Shown: positions 6,851 to 15,568 of the stretch, one piece after another
How positions within the stretch are numbered: the stretch's first letter is position 1
Layout: each line of letters starts with the position of its first letter
Assembly (NCBI GenBank): GCA_017961345.1
Contig: JAGCXP010000056.1
Coordinates: 1-35,812, forward strand
Origin: Bacteroidales bacterium
Lineage (GTDB): Bacteria > Bacteroidota > Bacteroidia > Bacteroidales > UBA932
Direction of reading: 5' to 3'
DNA length: 35,812 nt
Notes under the pieces: model-generated
Told to the model about the DNA's origin: nothing
The model's input: only the letters and a program-made list of their open reading frames with translations
Databases searched by the model: none
Made by a program: the position numbers and the translations under genes

Positions 6851-8173
6851 ATGGAAGGTTGCGATATCCTTGTCATCGGCGCCGGTGCGTCCGGACTCAT
6901 GGCCGGCTATGCCGCGGCAGCAGCGATTCGCTCTTGTGAGGGCGAATCAAATGCGGACGCAAGGCCCCGGGTGGTCATTCTCGAGAAGATGCCCCGCCCC
7001 GGAAGGAAACTGATGATTACGGGCAAAGGCCGCTGCAATGTGACCAACGCCAAGCCATGGGAGGATTTTCAGCATTACATTCATCCCAACGCCCGCTTCG
7101 TCCGGCCCGCCTTTTACAACTTTCCTCCGGAGAAACTCCTCGCCCTTTTGCGGGAATTCGGGGTGGAAACGGTCATTGAGCGTGGAGACCGGGCCTTTCC
7201 CGCGTCCCACAAGGCCGCGGATATCGTGGATGCGCTCGAGCGGATGGTGATATCCGCCGGTGCCTCCCTGTTCTGTGGTAAGGAAGTCAAGGGTGTCGTG
7301 CGGAGCCCGGAAGGCGGTTTCGTGGTCGGATGTGCGGATGGAAGTTCCTACAAATGCAAGCGTCTGATTGTGACGACGGGAGGCCTCTCCTACCCTTCCA
7401 CGGGTTCTTCCGGCGACGGTCATCGCTGGATGAAGGGGCTCGGTCTGGAACAGAAAGAGACCTTTCCTGCCTTGACGGCTCTGGTTCCCAAAGGGTATAA
7501 GAATATTTCGGAGTCTTCTGCAAACGACCCGCTGGGACCGGGGCATATCGACCGGAGTACGCCCCTTTCCGAGCAGGGACGCCTGCTCTGTGGGATTTCG
7601 CTGGAAAACATAGGACTGACGGTCCACATCGACGGAAACGAAGTCTTTCAGGAAACCGGCGATCTGGATTTTACCGACGGCGGCATCGAAGGGCCCTTGG
7701 GTTTTCGGGTAAGCCGGCGTTGCGTCCATGCGTTAAGAAACGGTTCGAAAGTACAACTCGAAATCGATTTGAAACCCGGCGTCGGCGAGGAGCGCCTGCG
7801 GGCCAAAGAGCAGCCGCTGGGACGTTTGCTTCCGCCTTCCATCGCGCAGGCCTTTGCCATGGCGGCTTTGAAAGGTCCCGCAAAAGAAGCCTTGCGTGCT
7901 CCCCTCTCTCCTACTGCCGCCCATACGCTGAAGCACTGGTGTTTCCATCTGGCCGGCTATGTCGGCTATGAGCGCTGTGCCGTTACTGCCGGCGGCGTTT
8001 CCCTTGAGGAGTTCTCTTCCAAGACGCTGGAGTGCAAAAAAATCCCCGGCCTGTATCTTGCCGGGGAATTATTGGATTTGGACGCCGACACGGGCGGCTA
8101 CAATCTCCAGATGGCCTTCAGTACCGGATATCTGGCCGGAGGAAGCGCCGCAAAATCGCTGGCGGACGCCTAG
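6851..8173 (+). CDS. FAD-dependent oxidoreductase, HI0933/BaiN-like family
   Basis: A 440-residue flavoprotein. The ATG at 6851 places the dinucleotide-binding motif near the N-terminus (DILVIGAGASGLMAGYAAA, GxGxxG at about residues 9-14). The family signature MITGKGRCNVTN follows, then a second conserved block GGLSYPSTGSSGDGH, and a C-terminal block with YLAGELLDLDADTGGYNLQMAF, typical of NAD(P)/FAD-dependent enzymes annotated as HI0933 or BaiN-like. The precise substrate is unknown; some relatives reduce bile-acid intermediates but most are uncharacterised. A possible insertion (about residues 24-40) lies between the first beta-alpha unit and the EKMPRPGRK block. It is convergent with the last gene of the purine cluster, sharing stop-codon bases. 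Confidence 0.9.
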   Translation: MEGCDILVIGAGASGLMAGYAAAAAIRSCEGESNADARPRVVILEKMPRPGRKLMITGKGRCNVTNAKPWEDFQHYIHPNARFVRPAFYNFPPEKLLALLREFGVETVIERGDRAFPASHKAADIVDALERMVISAGASLFCGKEVKGVVRSPEGGFVVGCADGSSYKCKRLIVTTGGLSYPSTGSSGDGHRWMKGLGLEQKETFPALTALVPKGYKNISESSANDPLGPGHIDRSTPLSEQGRLLCGISLENIGLTVHIDGNEVFQETGDLDFTDGGIEGPLGFRVSRRCVHALRNGSKVQLEIDLKPGVGEERLRAKEQPLGRLLPPSIAQAFAMAALKGPAKEALRAPLSPTAAHTLKHWCFHLAGYVGYERCAVTAGGVSLEEFSSKTLECKKIPGLYLAGELLDLDADTGGYNLQMAFSTGYLAGGSAAKSLADA

Positions 8174-8658
8174 GCATCCATTTCAGAGAGTTTCAGCGAC
8201 AGAATTTCAGCAGCTTTCCCGCACTGCTCTTCACAGGGACGGGAGGCATAGTAATGCGGTGTGCGCTCCGAAGGGGCCGGCGAAGCGGCTTTCGCTTCTT
8301 TGCGAAGTCCCAGCAAATCCCGGCAGACAATCGAACCGAATTCCTCGCGGAAGGATTCCGCCAGATTCTGAACCAGGGCGTAGTTGGCCTTGCGCTCTTC
8401 CTGATTTTCGGGATGAACCGCGGGGCGGACACAGCTGGCGACGTAGGTCATGGCGCTGACGCAGCCGCAGACTTCCCGGAGCCGGCCGATTCCCCCGCCG
8501 AACCCGGACATGACCGCCGCCACCTTTTCAGGGGTTTCGGCAACCACGTCCGCAAAAGCGAGGGCGACGCTCTGGGCACAGTTGTATCCCTCTCGGAAAT
8601 ACGCCCTGGCCCTCTCGGCGCGCTCCTGAGCCTGCTTCAATGCCACAGCTTGTTCCAT
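8170..8658 (-). CDS. C_GCAxxG_C_C family protein
   Basis: A 162-residue cysteine-rich protein of the C_GCAxxG_C_C family (named from its conserved cysteine pattern). It has YNCAQS (Cys27), GFGGGIGRLREVCGCVSA (Cys64 and Cys66), Cys76, Cys112 (IVCRDLLG) and a C-terminal PCEEQCGKAAE (Cys142, Cys146). Such proteins are thought to bind a metal or Fe-S centre or act in redox reactions; none of this is proven here. The usual GCAxxG is altered to GCVSA at 65-69. It begins 6 bases after purT and closes the purine cluster. Its TAG and the TAG of the convergent flavoprotein gene share the palindrome CTAG (8170-8173). Confidence 0.88.
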   Translation of the reverse strand: MEQAVALKQAQERAERARAYFREGYNCAQSVALAFADVVAETPEKVAAVMSGFGGGIGRLREVCGCVSAMTYVASCVRPAVHPENQEERKANYALVQNLAESFREEFGSIVCRDLLGLRKEAKAASPAPSERTPHYYASRPCEEQCGKAAEILSLKLSEMDA

Positions 8659-8664
8659 GCCGAA

Positions 8665-9855
8665 TTAGCGGGGAAGCACCTTGACCTGGAGTTTCTTGTA
8701 GGCGCGCTCGACTTTCTCGAGGGCTTTCTCGATGGTCTCATCCGTGGCGAGGAGCACGCCGTAGCGGCGGTGTCCCTTGACTTCGGGCTTTCCGAAGATA
8801 CGGATCTGGACTCCTTTTTCGCCAAGCACTTCCTCGAGATTGGAGAACACCACCTTGTCGGTGTCGCCTTCCACGACGATGGCCTTGGACGCGCTGGGGC
8901 CGTAGAAACGAATCTCGGGAATCGGCAGTCCGAGGATGGCGCGGGCGTGAAGGCCGAACTCGGAAAGATCCTGGGAAATCATCGTGACCATACCGGTATC
9001 GTGGGGACGGGGAGAAACCTCGCTGAAGATAACCTTGTCGCCCTTGATGAACATTTCCACACCGAAGATACCGTAGCCGCCGAGGGCACCGGTAATCTTG
9101 TGGGCAATCTCGCGGGCCTGTTCCAGCGCGGAAGCGGTCATAGGCTGGGGCTGCCAGCTCTCGCGGTAGTCGCCGTTGACCTGGTGGTGGCCGATCGGCT
9201 CGAGGCAGGTCGTTCCGCCGCAGTGACGGACCGTCAGCAGGGTGATTTCATAGTCGAAATCCACGAAACCTTCCACGATAACGCGGCCGGCTCCGGCACG
9301 TCCGCCTTCCTGAGCTTCGTGCCAGGCGGGATCGATGTCCGCCTCGCTCTTGACGGTGCTCTGGCCGTGTCCGGAAGAACTCATGACGGGTTTCACGACG
9401 CAGGGGATGCCGATCTCGGCGATGGCGGCCTTGAACTGTTCGTAGTTGTCCGCGAAACGGTAGGTGGCCGTGGGCAGGCCGAGGGTCTCGGCGGCCAGGC
9501 GGCGGATGCCTTCACGGTTCATCGTCAGGAACGCGGCGTTGGCCGTCGGAATGACATTGTAGCCTTCCTTCTCGAGTTCGACGAGCGTAGGCGTGGCAAT
9601 CGCCTCGACTTCCGGAATGATAAAGTCGGGTTTTTCAGCCTCGATGACCGCGCGCAGGGCCTTGCCGTCCAGCATGTTGATGACGTGGGAGCGATGGGCT
9701 ACCTGCATGGCGGGCGCATTGGCGTAACGGTCAACGGCAATCACTTCGATGCCATAACGCATCAGTTCGATGGTGACTTCTTTTCCGAGTTCACCGCTGC
9801 CGCACAAAAGGGCTCTTTTGGCCACTTTCGTAAGGGGAGATCCAATTTCAAGCAT
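8665..9855 (-). CDS. purT: Formate-dependent phosphoribosylglycinamide formyltransferase (GAR transformylase 2)
   Basis: PurT (396 aa) makes FGAR from GAR, formate and ATP, replacing the folate-dependent PurN. The N-terminal domain has [18 protein letters not shown] and [17 protein letters not shown]. The central ATP-grasp domain has [14 protein letters not shown] and the C-terminal part has [14 protein letters not shown]. All are standard for the family and the length is normal (about 390). It follows the esterase gene by 16 bases. No purN is present in the window, so the third step here relies on free formate, whereas PurH later needs 10-formyl-THF. Confidence 0.96.
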   Translation of the reverse strand: MLEIGSPLTKVAKRALLCGSGELGKEVTIELMRYGIEVIAVDRYANAPAMQVAHRSHVINMLDGKALRAVIEAEKPDFIIPEVEAIATPTLVELEKEGYNVIPTANAAFLTMNREGIRRLAAETLGLPTATYRFADNYEQFKAAIAEIGIPCVVKPVMSSSGHGQSTVKSEADIDPAWHEAQEGGRAGAGRVIVEGFVDFDYEITLLTVRHCGGTTCLEPIGHHQVNGDYRESWQPQPMTASALEQAREIAHKITGALGGYGIFGVEMFIKGDKVIFSEVSPRPHDTGMVTMISQDLSEFGLHARAILGLPIPEIRFYGPSASKAIVVEGDTDKVVFSNLEEVLGEKGVQIRIFGKPEVKGHRRYGVLLATDETIEKALEKVERAYKKLQVKVLPR

Positions 9856-9871
9856 AATATAAAGGGATTAG

Positions 9872-10843
9872 TTATTGTATGGCATCCAACCAGTCGCCCA
9901 GGCACTTTTCAAAAGAGTCCCGATGGGCGTTGAATCGGTCTTTTTTGCCGTCAGCACGGTACTTGTTTTTCGAAAAGCCCCATCCGTGCCCTCCGGTGGG
10001 GAAAATATGCAGTTCTGCGGGCACTTGATATTCGAGGAGCTTCTGATAATACAGGATGGAATTGACGACCGGTACGACATTGTCGTCTTCGGAAACGGCC
10101 AGGAAGGTGGGCGGGGTCAGGGCGCTTACCTGGTTTTCAATGGAATAGCGCTCGACCAGGGATCTGTACGGCGCGTCCCATACCTCTTTCTTTCCGAGCA
10201 GGTTGTTTCTCGTTCCGCCGTGGGATGTGAATTCTCCCAGGGTGATGACGGGATAGATCAGGATGGAGAAGTCCGGACGGGTTACGCTGTCGCGGAACAT
10301 CGTCGAAGCGCTCGCCGCCAGGTGTCCGCCGGCGGAAAAACCCATCACGCCGATCCGCTTGACTTTCCAGCGCTCCGCGTTCGCACGGCAATAACGCAAT
10401 GCGTTCTGCACGTCCTGCAGCGGAATCTGCCAGTGTCCGTTGGGCATCCGGTATTTGACGACACACACGGCAATGCCCTTCTCCAGCATCCATTTTGCCA
10501 CGTGGACGCCTTCGTTGTAGGTCGAACAGAAGAGATAGCCGCCTCCGGGACAGACGACCACCATCCGTCCGTTCCCCTTTTTGGGGAAATAGAGATCGAT
10601 CCTTGCGCTGTCCGCCGTCCCGTACAGATTGCCGTTCTCATGCATCGTCTCGGGACCGGTCAGGCCGTTGGATTCCAGGGGACCTTCGGCTCCCTCAAGC
10701 CCCCGGTCAGAAAGTTGTCCTTCGGGATACAGCAGCAACGTCCGGGAGGGTTTGAGATGGCCGGCAGGTTTCTGCGCGAAAAGGCCCAGGCAGCAAAGCC
10801 CGAACACCAACGCGCTCATAACATATTTCGTTCTCGTCTTCAT
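9872..10843 (-). CDS. Secreted alpha/beta-hydrolase (carbohydrate esterase-like)
   Basis: A 323-residue hydrolase with a signal peptide (MKTRTKYVMSALVFGLCCLG, likely cleaved after FAQ at about residue 24). The oxyanion-hole segment is VVVCPGGGYLF (about 95-105), the nucleophile elbow is GFSAGG (Ser170), the acid is in SEDDNVVP (Asp253 or Asp254), and the base is in GGHGWGF (His286). This layout matches acetyl-xylan-esterase-like and BD-FAE/Aes-type enzymes of Bacteroidota that remove acyl groups from plant polysaccharides. The true substrate is unknown. It is odd to find it inside a purine biosynthesis cluster, 6 bases after purD-folD and 16 before purT, in the same orientation. Confidence 0.88.
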   Translation of the reverse strand: MKTRTKYVMSALVFGLCCLGLFAQKPAGHLKPSRTLLLYPEGQLSDRGLEGAEGPLESNGLTGPETMHENGNLYGTADSARIDLYFPKKGNGRMVVVCPGGGYLFCSTYNEGVHVAKWMLEKGIAVCVVKYRMPNGHWQIPLQDVQNALRYCRANAERWKVKRIGVMGFSAGGHLAASASTMFRDSVTRPDFSILIYPVITLGEFTSHGGTRNNLLGKKEVWDAPYRSLVERYSIENQVSALTPPTFLAVSEDDNVVPVVNSILYYQKLLEYQVPAELHIFPTGGHGWGFSKNKYRADGKKDRFNAHRDSFEKCLGDWLDAIQ

Positions 10844-10849
10844 TCCCTT

Positions 10850-12955
10850 TTATTTCATCCGTTTTTCAAAACACTCCAGCGTATTTTCCATCAGCATGGC
10901 GATGGTCATCGGGCCCACGCCGCCGGGAACCGGAGTGATCGCGGAGGCAACGGCTTTTGCGCCTTCGAAATCCACGTCGCCGCAGAGTTTGCCGGTCTCG
11001 GGATGGCGGTTGACGCCCACGTCAATCACGACGGCACCGGGCTTGACCATATCGGCGGTAATGGTGCCGATGCGGCCCACGGCCGCGACCAGCACATCCG
11101 CTTGACGGGTGAGGTCGGCAAGGTTGCGCGTGCGGGAATGGGCGATGGTGACGGTGGCGTTCTTATCCAGCAGCAGTTTGGCGACCGGTTTGCCGACAAT
11201 GTTGCTGCGTCCCACGACCACGGCCTTGCAACCCTCCAGGGCTACGCCGGTGCTCTCCAGCATCCGGATGATGCCCTTGGGCGTGCAGGGCAGAATGCAG
11301 GGACGGGAAAGATTGAGCATCGCCACGTTGAGCGGATGGAAACCGTCCACATCCTTTTCAATGGCTATCGCATCGATGACTTTGTCCTCGTCAATGTGTT
11401 TTGGAAGCGGCAACTGCACGAGAATGCCGTCCACGGATGCATCCGCGTTGAGCTCGGCAATCAATGCGAGCAGTTCGGCCTCGGATATGTCGGCGGGCTT
11501 TGTGATCAAGCGGCTTTCGATGCCACAGACCTCACAGGCCTTGATTTTTCCCTTGACATAGGACTGGCTGGCCGGGTTGTCCCCCACAAGAATCACGGTC
11601 AGGCAGGGAACGCGGCCGATTTTGGCCGCCGCTGCCTCTACCTTCACGCGAACTTCTTCCTTGATCTGGGCGGACAGGGCCTTTCCGTCAATGATCCGGG
11701 CCCCGAAGGCCTTTCGCCCGATGTCGCTGCGGTGGAAGAGATTGTCACACTTGATTTTGGCGACTTCCGCATTGGCTTTCTCGAGGGCCTCGGGAAGGCT
11801 AGGTGCCTTGGCCACGGCGATCATGACGCGGCCGCCATTGGTGAGAATCCTCCCTTTCTCATCGGCCTTCGTACCCATATGGTATAGTTTGCAGCCCACG
11901 TTTTCCAGGCCTTCAATCACGGCGCCTTTCTCATAGGAACCGGGATAGCCCTTGGATGCCAGCACGACGCCGAGGGTGTTTTCGGAAGACCAGACGGGCG
12001 TAGGGAGTGCAGACTCCCCTGCCGCCACGGCTGCGAAGATTTCATAGATATCGCTTTCCATCAGCGGGAGGACGACTTCCGTCTCCGGATCGCCGAAACG
12101 GGCGTTGAATTCAATCACCTTGATGCCGCTGCGGGTTTTCATCAATCCACCGTACAGCACGCCGGAAAGGGGTTTCCCCTCTGACACCATGGCAGCTGCG
12201 GTCTTTTTGAGAATGTTCTCGAAAGCGAAGGCCTTGTCCTCTTCGGTAATGAAAGGAAGGCCGGTGTAGGCACCCATGCCGCCGGTATTCGGGCCCTTGT
12301 CGCCGTCGTAGGCGCGTTTGTGGTCCTGGCTCAGGGGCATCGGCACAACGCTCGTTCCGCTCACAAAGCACATGAAGGAGAATTCGGGGCCTTCCAGATA
12401 ATCTTCAATGACCACCTTCCCCTGTCCGAAATGCGCGTCCAGCAGCATATCCTTGAGGGCCTCGTCGGCTTCCTTGAGGTCAGCGGCGATGACCACGCCT
12501 TTTCCGGCAGCCAACCCGTCATATTTGAGCACGGCGGGGAAAGGACGGGCGGAAACATAGGCGAGCGCCTGATTGTAATCCGTAAAACTCTGGTAACCGG
12601 AGGTCGGGATGTCATATTTTTCCATCAGGACCTTGGCGAACTCCTTGCTGGATTCGATGGCGGTGGCTGCGGCCGTGTGACCGAAAATCCGCATTCCCGC
12701 CGCCCGGAAAGCATCCACCACGCCGACGGCGAGCGCGGCTTCGGGTCCGACGACCGTCAGGTCGATGGCCTGGGAACGGGCAAAATCCACCAGTTCGTTT
12801 ACGGATGTCTCCTTAATCGGGACGCATTCCGCCTGAGCGGCGATGCCGGCATTGCCGGGCGCACAGTAAATCTTCCCCACTTGCGGGGAACGGGATAGGG
12901 CGTCCACAATCGCGTGGCAACGTCCGCCGGAGCCGATGACCAGAACTCTTTTCAT
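10850..12955 (-). CDS. purD-folD: Fused phosphoribosylamine-glycine ligase (PurD) and methylene-THF dehydrogenase/cyclohydrolase (FolD)
   Basis: One uninterrupted 701-residue frame. Residues 1-417 are PurD (GAR synthetase): N-terminal [19 protein letters not shown], the ATP-grasp segment [31 protein letters not shown], and the usual PurD ending [11 protein letters not shown]. Residues from about 418 are a complete Fol[15 protein letters not shown], catalytic Tyr466 and Lys470 in [21 protein letters not shown], Asp537 in [18 protein letters not shown], and [19 protein letters not shown]. Both parts have their normal full length, so FolD joins PurD with no visible linker. The PurD motif normally read as GGREHA is GGRCHA here. 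The gap after purH is 38 bases, the longest inside the cluster. Confidence 0.95.
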   Translation of the reverse strand: MKRVLVIGSGGRCHAIVDALSRSPQVGKIYCAPGNAGIAAQAECVPIKETSVNELVDFARSQAIDLTVVGPEAALAVGVVDAFRAAGMRIFGHTAAATAIESSKEFAKVLMEKYDIPTSGYQSFTDYNQALAYVSARPFPAVLKYDGLAAGKGVVIAADLKEADEALKDMLLDAHFGQGKVVIEDYLEGPEFSFMCFVSGTSVVPMPLSQDHKRAYDGDKGPNTGGMGAYTGLPFITEEDKAFAFENILKKTAAAMVSEGKPLSGVLYGGLMKTRSGIKVIEFNARFGDPETEVVLPLMESDIYEIFAAVAAGESALPTPVWSSENTLGVVLASKGYPGSYEKGAVIEGLENVGCKLYHMGTKADEKGRILTNGGRVMIAVAKAPSLPEALEKANAEVAKIKCDNLFHRSDIGRKAFGARIIDGKALSAQIKEEVRVKVEAAAAKIGRVPCLTVILVGDNPASQSYVKGKIKACEVCGIESRLITKPADISEAELLALIAELNADASVDGILVQLPLPKHIDEDKVIDAIAIEKDVDGFHPLNVAMLNLSRPCILPCTPKGIIRMLESTGVALEGCKAVVVGRSNIVGKPVAKLLLDKNATVTIAHSRTRNLADLTRQADVLVAAVGRIGTITADMVKPGAVVIDVGVNRHPETGKLCGDVDFEGAKAVASAITPVPGGVGPMTIAMLMENTLECFEKRMK

Positions 12956-12993
12956 ATCCTTGATTGAAAGCTTTTTAAATGGGCTTATCCTTA

Positions 12994-14529
12994 TTAATGC
13001 TTAAAGTGGCGCATGCCGGTGAAGAGCATCGTGATGCCGAGTTCGTTCGCCTTCACGATGCAGTCGTTGTCGCGGATGCTGCCGCCCGGCTGGACAATCG
13101 CGATCACGCCATACTGAGCGGCGAGGGCCACGGTGTCATCGAAGGGCAGGAAACCGTCGGAGGCCAGGACAAGGCCTTCCGTCACGCCGGCGGCCTGGGC
13201 TTCTTTCATTGCGATTTCTGCGGAGCCGACGCGGTTCATCTGACCGGCACCCACGCCGAGGGTAGCGCCGTTCTTGACCACTACGATGGCATTGGACTTG
13301 ACGTGCTTGACAATCTTCCATCCGAAGTCCATATCGGCCACCTGGGCAGCCGAGGGCTTGGTGTCGGTCACGCACATCTCCGCCTTGACAGCGAGCGTCT
13401 GGCGGTCTTTCTGCTGGGCGAGCATGCCGCCGTTCATCGAGACATACTGCATCTCGACCTCATCGGTCTTGCTCATATCGACCTGTAGCAGGCGGAGGTT
13501 TTTCTTCGTGGAGAGGATTTCGAGGGCTTCTTTGGAGAAAGAAGGCGCAATCACGATCTCCAGGAAGATGGGTTTCATCGCGGTTGCCGCCTCCCCTGTC
13601 AGTTCCCGGTTGACGGCCACGATGCCGCCGTAAATGCTGACCTTGTCGGCCTCATAGGCTTTCTGCCAGGCCTCTTCGATGGTCTTGCCGACAGCGGCGC
13701 CGCAGGGGTTCATGTGTTTGAGGCCCACGGCGAAGGGCTCGTCGAACTCGCGCACGATATCGAGGGCCGCGTTGGCGTCCTGGATATTGTTGTAACTGAG
13801 TTCCTTGCCGCCCAACTGTTTGGCAAAAGCCAGGGAGAAGGGTTTGGGCTCGAGCGTCTTGTAGAACTTCGCGCTCTGATGGGGGTTCTCACCGTAGCGA
13901 AGGCTTTGGGCGAGGTCGTACTCGAGGAAGAGTTTCTCGTTCAGGCCAGCCGCCTTGCGCATGAATCCGGCGATGCACATATCGTATTCCGCCGTATGGG
14001 TATAGGCCTTGGCGGAGAGTTGCAGACGCGTTTCCTTCTTCGTATTGCCTTCGGCCTTGATCTCATCGAGGATACGGCCGTAGTCGGAAGGATCGCAAAC
14101 CACCGTCACGTCGTTCCAGTTCTTGGCGGCGCTGCGCAGCATGGAAGGACCGCCGATGTCGATGTTCTCGATGGCATCCTCCATCGAAACGCCCTCTTTG
14201 GCGATGGTCTGGCGGAACGGATAGAGGTTCACGCACACCAGGTCGATGAACTGGATGCCGTTCTCCTGCAGGGCCTGCAGGTGGGAAGGCAGGTCGCGGC
14301 GGGCCAGCAGGGCGCCATGCACCTTGGGGTGCAGCGTTTTTACGCGGCCGTCACATATCTCAGGAAAACCCGTCACCTCGCTGATGCCGATATTGGGAAT
14401 CTTGTTGTCAATCAAAAGTTTCTGCGTACCTCCGGTGGCGATGATCTCCCAACCCAGGTCTACAAGTCCCTGGGCAAATTCCTTCAGTCCGCTCTTGTCG
14501 CTGACGCTCAGCAGTGCTCTCTTTGCCAT
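12994..14529 (-). CDS. purH: Bifunctional AICAR transformylase/IMP cyclohydrolase
   Basis: PurH (511 aa) catalyses the last two steps to IMP, using 10-formyl-THF. The N-terminal cyclohydrolase domain starts [18 protein letters not shown] and has [29 protein letters not shown] and [16 protein letters not shown]. The transformylase domain has [17 protein letters not shown] (the Lys-His pair of the active site), [23 protein letters not shown] and [10 protein letters not shown], ending FTGMRHFKH. All signature residues checked are present, so this enzyme looks fully functional, in contrast to the PurF and PurC encoded nearby. It follows purM by 4 bases. Confidence 0.97.
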   Translation of the reverse strand: MAKRALLSVSDKSGLKEFAQGLVDLGWEIIATGGTQKLLIDNKIPNIGISEVTGFPEICDGRVKTLHPKVHGALLARRDLPSHLQALQENGIQFIDLVCVNLYPFRQTIAKEGVSMEDAIENIDIGGPSMLRSAAKNWNDVTVVCDPSDYGRILDEIKAEGNTKKETRLQLSAKAYTHTAEYDMCIAGFMRKAAGLNEKLFLEYDLAQSLRYGENPHQSAKFYKTLEPKPFSLAFAKQLGGKELSYNNIQDANAALDIVREFDEPFAVGLKHMNPCGAAVGKTIEEAWQKAYEADKVSIYGGIVAVNRELTGEAATAMKPIFLEIVIAPSFSKEALEILSTKKNLRLLQVDMSKTDEVEMQYVSMNGGMLAQQKDRQTLAVKAEMCVTDTKPSAAQVADMDFGWKIVKHVKSNAIVVVKNGATLGVGAGQMNRVGSAEIAMKEAQAAGVTEGLVLASDGFLPFDDTVALAAQYGVIAIVQPGGSIRDNDCIVKANELGITMLFTGMRHFKH

Positions 14530-14533
14530 AATT

Positions 14534-15565
14534 TTATTTCAGAATGATGTTTACGCCGGGTTTGTCCGTCACTTTTCCGATGACGGAAGCCTTCTCTCCA
14601 TTTTTCTCGAGAATGGAAATTGCCTTGGAGGCCTCGCTCTCGTCGAGGACGACCACCATGCCGATGCCCATGTTGAAGATGTTGAACATCTCGCGGTGAG
14701 GCACGCCGCCCCATTTCTCGAGCATCCGGAAGACGGGCAGGATATCCCAGGTTCCCTCTTTTATTTCCAATCCCTGGCCTTCGGAAAGGACACGGGGAAT
14801 ATTCTCGTCGAAACCGCCGCCGGTGATGTGCGCCACCCCGTGCACGTCGCAGTTACGAATCACTTCCAGTACCTGTTTGACGTAGATTTTCGTGGGCGTG
14901 AGCAGGACTTCACCAAGTTTCTTTCCGCCGAATTCGTCCACCGGCGTGTCATAGGAAAGGCCCGCGTCGGCGACAATTTTCCGTACGAGGCTGAAACCGT
15001 TGGAATGTACGCCGCTGGAGGCAATCCCCACGAGGACATCCCCTACCTTCACCTTGCTGCCGTCAATGAGTTTGCTTTTCTCGACCACGCCCGTGGTATA
15101 ACCGGCGATGTCATATTCGCCGTCGGAATACATTCCGGGCATTTCGGCCGTCTCGCCGCCGACCAGCGCACAACCGGCCTGCCGGCATCCTTCCGCCACC
15201 CCGGCTACAATGGCTTCCACTTTCTGGGGCACATTGTGTCCGAGGGCTACGTAATCGAGGAAAACCAGCGGTTCGGCGCCCTGGGCCAGGACGTCGTTCA
15301 CGCACATGGCCACGGCATCGATGCCGATGGTGTCGTGCTTGTCCAGGGCGAAGGCGATCTTGAGTTTGGTGCCCACACCGTCGGTGCCGCTCACCAGAAT
15401 CGGCTCCTTGATGCCAAGGGAAGAAAGGTCAAACATGCCGCCGAAGGATCCGATGTTGCCCATAGAGCCCTTGCGGGACGTGGAGGCGACGTGCTGCTTG
15501 ATGCGGCGGACCACCTCGTAACCGGCTTCCAGGTTGACACCTGCGTTTTCGTAAGACTTTGCCAT
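14534..15565 (-). CDS. purM: Phosphoribosylformylglycinamidine cyclo-ligase (AIR synthetase)
   Basis: PurM (343 aa) closes the imidazole ring, making AIR from FGAM with ATP. It has the family blocks [12 protein letters not shown], the ATP-binding [53 protein letters not shown] in the form [16 protein letters not shown], and [16 protein letters not shown]. Length and motifs are normal. It starts 3 bases after the purF stop and ends 4 bases before purH, so the cluster is translated as a chain. Confidence 0.97.
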   Translation of the reverse strand: MAKSYENAGVNLEAGYEVVRRIKQHVASTSRKGSMGNIGSFGGMFDLSSLGIKEPILVSGTDGVGTKLKIAFALDKHDTIGIDAVAMCVNDVLAQGAEPLVFLDYVALGHNVPQKVEAIVAGVAEGCRQAGCALVGGETAEMPGMYSDGEYDIAGYTTGVVEKSKLIDGSKVKVGDVLVGIASSGVHSNGFSLVRKIVADAGLSYDTPVDEFGGKKLGEVLLTPTKIYVKQVLEVIRNCDVHGVAHITGGGFDENIPRVLSEGQGLEIKEGTWDILPVFRMLEKWGGVPHREMFNIFNMGIGMVVVLDESEASKAISILEKNGEKASVIGKVTDKPGVNIILK

Positions 15566-15568
15566 ATA

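Noticed and set aside
6661..6900. Minus-strand open frame of 79 codons across the tRNA-Thr gene
   Set aside because: It overlaps the tRNA and its promoter; the sequence ALAQSVEHRIRNAKVVSSS is the familiar false translation of a tRNA gene.
9875..11887. Plus-strand open frame of 670 codons opposite the esterase and the FolD part of the fusion
   Set aside because: Antisense shadow of strongly supported coding sequence.
12956..12993. Separate promoter for purD-folD in the 38-base gap after purH
   Set aside because: The gap is AT-rich but has no TAnnTTTG box with a suitably spaced TTTG.
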